Under the pieces are notes generated by a model. It saw nothing but the letters and a program-made list of their open reading frames with translations. It searched no databases and was not told the origin of the DNA. The translations under genes and the position numbers were made by a program. A stretch of DNA of 64,000 nucleotides from Microbacterium sp. LWO12-1.2 (GTDB lineage: Bacteria; Actinomycetota; Actinomycetes; Actinomycetales; Microbacteriaceae): positions 1,922,001 to 1,986,000 of the forward strand of contig NZ_JBEGII010000001.1 in assembly GCF_040675875.1 (NCBI RefSeq), in the 5' to 3' direction. Shown here one piece after another: positions 61,855 to 64,000 of this stretch (positions within the stretch are counted from its first letter, which is position 1; each line of letters begins with the position of its first letter).

Positions 61855-63489
61855 TCAGTGATCGGCGAGCCAGACGCCGGAGAAGGTCGGACGACCCACC
61901 GACTCGAAGGCGACGCCCTGCACGTAGGTGGCGGCGCCGTAGACCTGCGGCTCCTCGAACAGCGGGATCACGTACGCCTGCTCGGCGATGTAGTCCTGCA
62001 CGGCCTGCGAGGCGGCGATGCGCTTGTCGGCATCGGGCTCGGAGGCCACGGCGAGGAGCAGCTCGTCGAGCTTCGCGTCCTGCGAGATCAGCACGTCACG
62101 GTTCTTCGTGAAGTACTGGCTCTTGATCACATCGAGATCTGCACGGCCGACCATCGAGTGGTAGAAACCGGTCTTCAGCGGATCGCGGGTGTCCTCTGCG
62201 GCGCTTCCGGCGTCGCCGGGCTTGACCTGCAGCTCGACGCCGACCTTCGCCAGCTGCTGGGCGACGAGTTCGAGCGTCTGCTTCGACAGCGGCTGCGGCT
62301 TCGCCTCGTAGACAGTGATCGACAGGCGCTCCCCGTCCTTCTCGCGGATGCCGTCGGATCCGGGAACCCATCCGGCCTCGTCGAGCAGCTCGGTCGCTTT
62401 GTCGGGGTCGTAGACGTAGTGCTCCGACTCGTCCTTGTATCCGACAGCCTGCGAGGACAGCACCGACGTCGCCGCCGGATAGTTCTCGGTGAACAGGGTG
62501 TCGACGACCTCCTGCGCGTTCACCGCCGCGATGATCGCCTGCCGCACGCGGATGTCGCCGAGCAGCGGGTTCTCCGGGCGGAGCGCGATCGAGTTGTTCA
62601 CACCGCGGGTCTGCGGGGCGTAGAGGGTGAACCCGGCGCTCTCGACGCGGTCCTCGTCGAACGCCTGCACGTAGCGCACGTAGTCGGCCTGACCGGCGAG
62701 CAGCGATCCGATGCGCACCGAGTCCTCGGGGGTGATCAGCACATGCACCGCGTCGAGGTACGCACGCCCCTGGTTGGTCGCGCTCTCCGGCGCCCAGTCG
62801 TAGTCCTCGCGCGCGGTGAGCGTGTACTCGGTGCCCAGCTTCTCGTCGGTGACGGTGAAGGGTCCTGAACCGATGATCTCCTCGGCGTTGCCCGCGCCGA
62901 AGTCCTCGATCGTGCCGTCGAGCGTCTCGGGCGAGAGCAGGCCGGAGTTGATGGTCGACGTCGCCTGCAGGAAGCCGGGAGACGGTGCCGTGAAGTGGAA
63001 CGTGACGGTGTCGTCGTCGACGACCTCGCTGCTGGCGTAGTTGTTGATCGCCTCGGAGACCGTGAGCCCTCGGTCGGCGTCGCCGAGGCCGTAGGTGTCG
63101 AAGTTCTTCTTCACGGCTTCCGCATCGAGCGGAGTGCCGTCGGAGAAGGTCACATCCGACTTCAGGTTGAAGGTGTACTCGGTCGCGTCATCGTTCACGG
63201 TCCAGTCCGTGGCGATCCACGGCTCGATCTCGAGCGACTCCGGGTTCTGCCAGGTGAGACGCGCGGCGATGTTGTTGACCACGCCGCCGTTCGGGTAGAA
63301 GCCGGCCTGCGGCGGGTAAAGGTTCGTGTACGCCTGGTGCTCGAGGTAGGTGAGCGTGCCACCCGTGATCGGGTCGCCGGCCTCGGCCGGAGCGTTCGCC
63401 GGTGCGGGAGAGGTGGCGCAGGCAGCGAGGCTCGCCGCCATCACGAGCGGGAGGGCGACGGCTGCGGCGCGGACGGTGCGGCGGTTCAT
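61855..63489 (-). CDS. SBP_bac_5 substrate-binding lipoprotein (KPN_01854-type)
   Basis: A 544-aa binding protein. The signal peptide RAAAVALPLVMAASLAAC ends in lipobox LAAC (Cys24), followed by an Ala/Pro linker. Landmarks are LTYLEHQAYTNLYPPQAGFYPNGGVVNNIAARLTWQNPESLEIEPWIATDW, TFSDGTPLDAEAVKKNFDTYGLG and GSGPFTV. The motif YLEHQ-YTNLYPPQAGFYPNGG is characteristic of the TIGR04028-like (KPN_01854) subgroup paired with luciferase-like monooxygenases. SD GGAGG lies about 9 nt before the ATG. An ACGCTA (TAGCGT on the minus strand) hexamer is at 63544-63549. Confidence 0.88.
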   Translation of the reverse strand: MNRRTVRAAAVALPLVMAASLAACATSPAPANAPAEAGDPITGGTLTYLEHQAYTNLYPPQAGFYPNGGVVNNIAARLTWQNPESLEIEPWIATDWTVNDDATEYTFNLKSDVTFSDGTPLDAEAVKKNFDTYGLGDADRGLTVSEAINNYASSEVVDDDTVTFHFTAPSPGFLQATSTINSGLLSPETLDGTIEDFGAGNAEEIIGSGPFTVTDEKLGTEYTLTAREDYDWAPESATNQGRAYLDAVHVLITPEDSVRIGSLLAGQADYVRYVQAFDEDRVESAGFTLYAPQTRGVNNSIALRPENPLLGDIRVRQAIIAAVNAQEVVDTLFTENYPAATSVLSSQAVGYKDESEHYVYDPDKATELLDEAGWVPGSDGIREKDGERLSITVYEAKPQPLSKQTLELVAQQLAKVGVELQVKPGDAGSAAEDTRDPLKTGFYHSMVGRADLDVIKSQYFTKNRDVLISQDAKLDELLLAVASEPDADKRIAASQAVQDYIAEQAYVIPLFEEPQVYGAATYVQGVAFESVGRPTFSGVWLADH

Positions 63490-63582
63490 GCGGGGGCCTC
63501 CTGGAGGGATGGGATGCAGGGATGGAAGTGCAAGGTGTGGATCACGCTAGGGGTGGAAGCACGGCGATGCGACCGGATCGTC

Positions 63583-63601
63583 ACGGGCAGACGCCGCCCG
63601 T
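63583..63601 (-). terminator. Weak hairpin between the flavin monooxygenase and binding-protein genes
   Basis: ACGGGC (63583-63588) pairs with GCCCGT (63596-63601) around a 7-nt loop, 30 bp past the upstream gene's stop. There is no U-tract. It may only attenuate transcription. Confidence 0.3.
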
Positions 63602-63630
63602 CACCGGACGACTCCTGGCGTCATGCGGCG

Positions 63631-64000
63631 TCATGCGCGCACGGCCTGGAGCGCAGGCTGCGCGGCGATGCCGAGTCGTTCGCGCAGGGTCTCGCCCTCG
63701 CGTCCGAGCAGTCCGCGGCGGCGCAGTTCCGGAGCGGCGAGACGAGTGAACGCCTCGAACTGCGCCGGCTGGAAAGCCGACAGCACGTTGAATCCGTCGG
63801 CCGCTCCTTCGTCGCGCCACTTCTCGAAATGATCGGCGATGGTCGTCGCCCCGCCGACCACGAAGGCGGCGGGCACCGCGTGCGCCGCGACCAGGTGGCG
63901 CCACGTGAGCGGATGACGTGTCGCCACACCCAGCCCTGCGATGCGCGTCAGCCGTTCGATCAGCGCGGCTCCTGCCGTGCCCAGCCGAGAGGCCTGCTCC
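63631..64000 (-). CDS. LLM-class flavin-dependent monooxygenase, C-terminal part (gene runs off the right edge)
   Basis: The last 122 residues of a NtaA/SnaA/DszA-type flavin monooxygenase. ATRHPLTWRHLVAAHAVPAAFVVGGATTIADHFEKW, then DGFNVLSAFQPAQFEAFTRLAAPELRRRGLLGREGETLRERLG, matches the conserved C-terminal end of that family. The frame stays open upstream to base 64000 (EQASRLGTAGAALIERL). It lies 141 bp upstream of the binding-protein gene on the same strand, so the importer cluster probably includes two flavin monooxygenases. Confidence 0.85.
   Translation of the reverse strand, partial: EQASRLGTAGAALIERLTRIAGLGVATRHPLTWRHLVAAHAVPAAFVVGGATTIADHFEKWRDEGAADGFNVLSAFQPAQFEAFTRLAAPELRRRGLLGREGETLRERLGIAAQPALQAVRA

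Overview
The window is a high-GC, gene-dense actinobacterial chromosome segment, most likely from the Microbacteriaceae and probably Microbacterium or a close relative. The grounds are GC-rich coding sequence, a DUF222/HNH 13E12-type protein, an actinobacterial PMT-type mannosyltransferase beside rsmI, an actinobacterial 72-aa conserved protein, TANNNT promoters placed 6-8 nt before start codons (leaderless transcripts), and the dispersed CTTCGACAGGCTCAGGGACC repeat. The species call is inference from gene content. I saw no tRNA, rRNA, CRISPR array, insertion sequence or prophage. No gap between genes exceeds 300 bases.

Layout. 1-10.2 kb: a truncated GNAT acetyltransferase, a MarR regulator and a pseudouridine synthase, then on the minus strand the methionine importer metQ-metN-metI, a CPA1 Na+/H+ antiporter, an ABC-F ATPase and a sortase-anchored (LPDTG) esterase. 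10.4-18.1 kb: a DUF222/HNH protein, a spermidine-synthase-like protein, and a monosaccharide ABC importer (ATPase, permease, ChvE-type binding protein) under a LacI regulator. Two near-identical operators sit at the same distance from the lacI and transporter promoters. 18.3-26.2 kb: a DUF998-like membrane protein, a palindrome and structured intergenic region, ispE, an aldo/keto reductase, rsmA, a small exported-protein remnant, an MFS exporter, TatD and metG.

26.2-36.8 kb: a FAD oxidoreductase, a membrane molybdopterin oxidoreductase, a perfect 23-bp inverted repeat, then a tightly overlapped oligosaccharide operon (Dpp/Opp-type binding protein, two permeases, a fused dual ATPase, GH1 beta-glucosidase) preceded by its likely LacI regulator and operator. 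36.9-40.3 kb: a single 1119-aa NACHT STAND ATPase with leucine-rich-like repeats, AT-richer than everything around it and wedged between housekeeping genes. It is the best candidate for an undescribed system, a bacterial NLR-like antiphage protein.

40.5-56.1 kb: rsmI, PMT mannosyltransferase, an aminotransferase-permease-Lrp operon, a conserved 72-aa protein, a DUF255 thioredoxin-fold protein, an FMN reductase, an aldo/keto reductase, a membrane acyltransferase, HrpA helicase (carrying four insertions of the dispersed repeat) and a quinone-oxidoreductase-like protein. 56.1-64 kb: a poorly understood minus-strand operon made of a peptide-type ABC importer, a luciferase-like monooxygenase and two carboxymuconolactone-decarboxylase/AhpD-like proteins. 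Nearly all its genes overlap by 4 bp, and a second flavin monooxygenase runs off the right edge.
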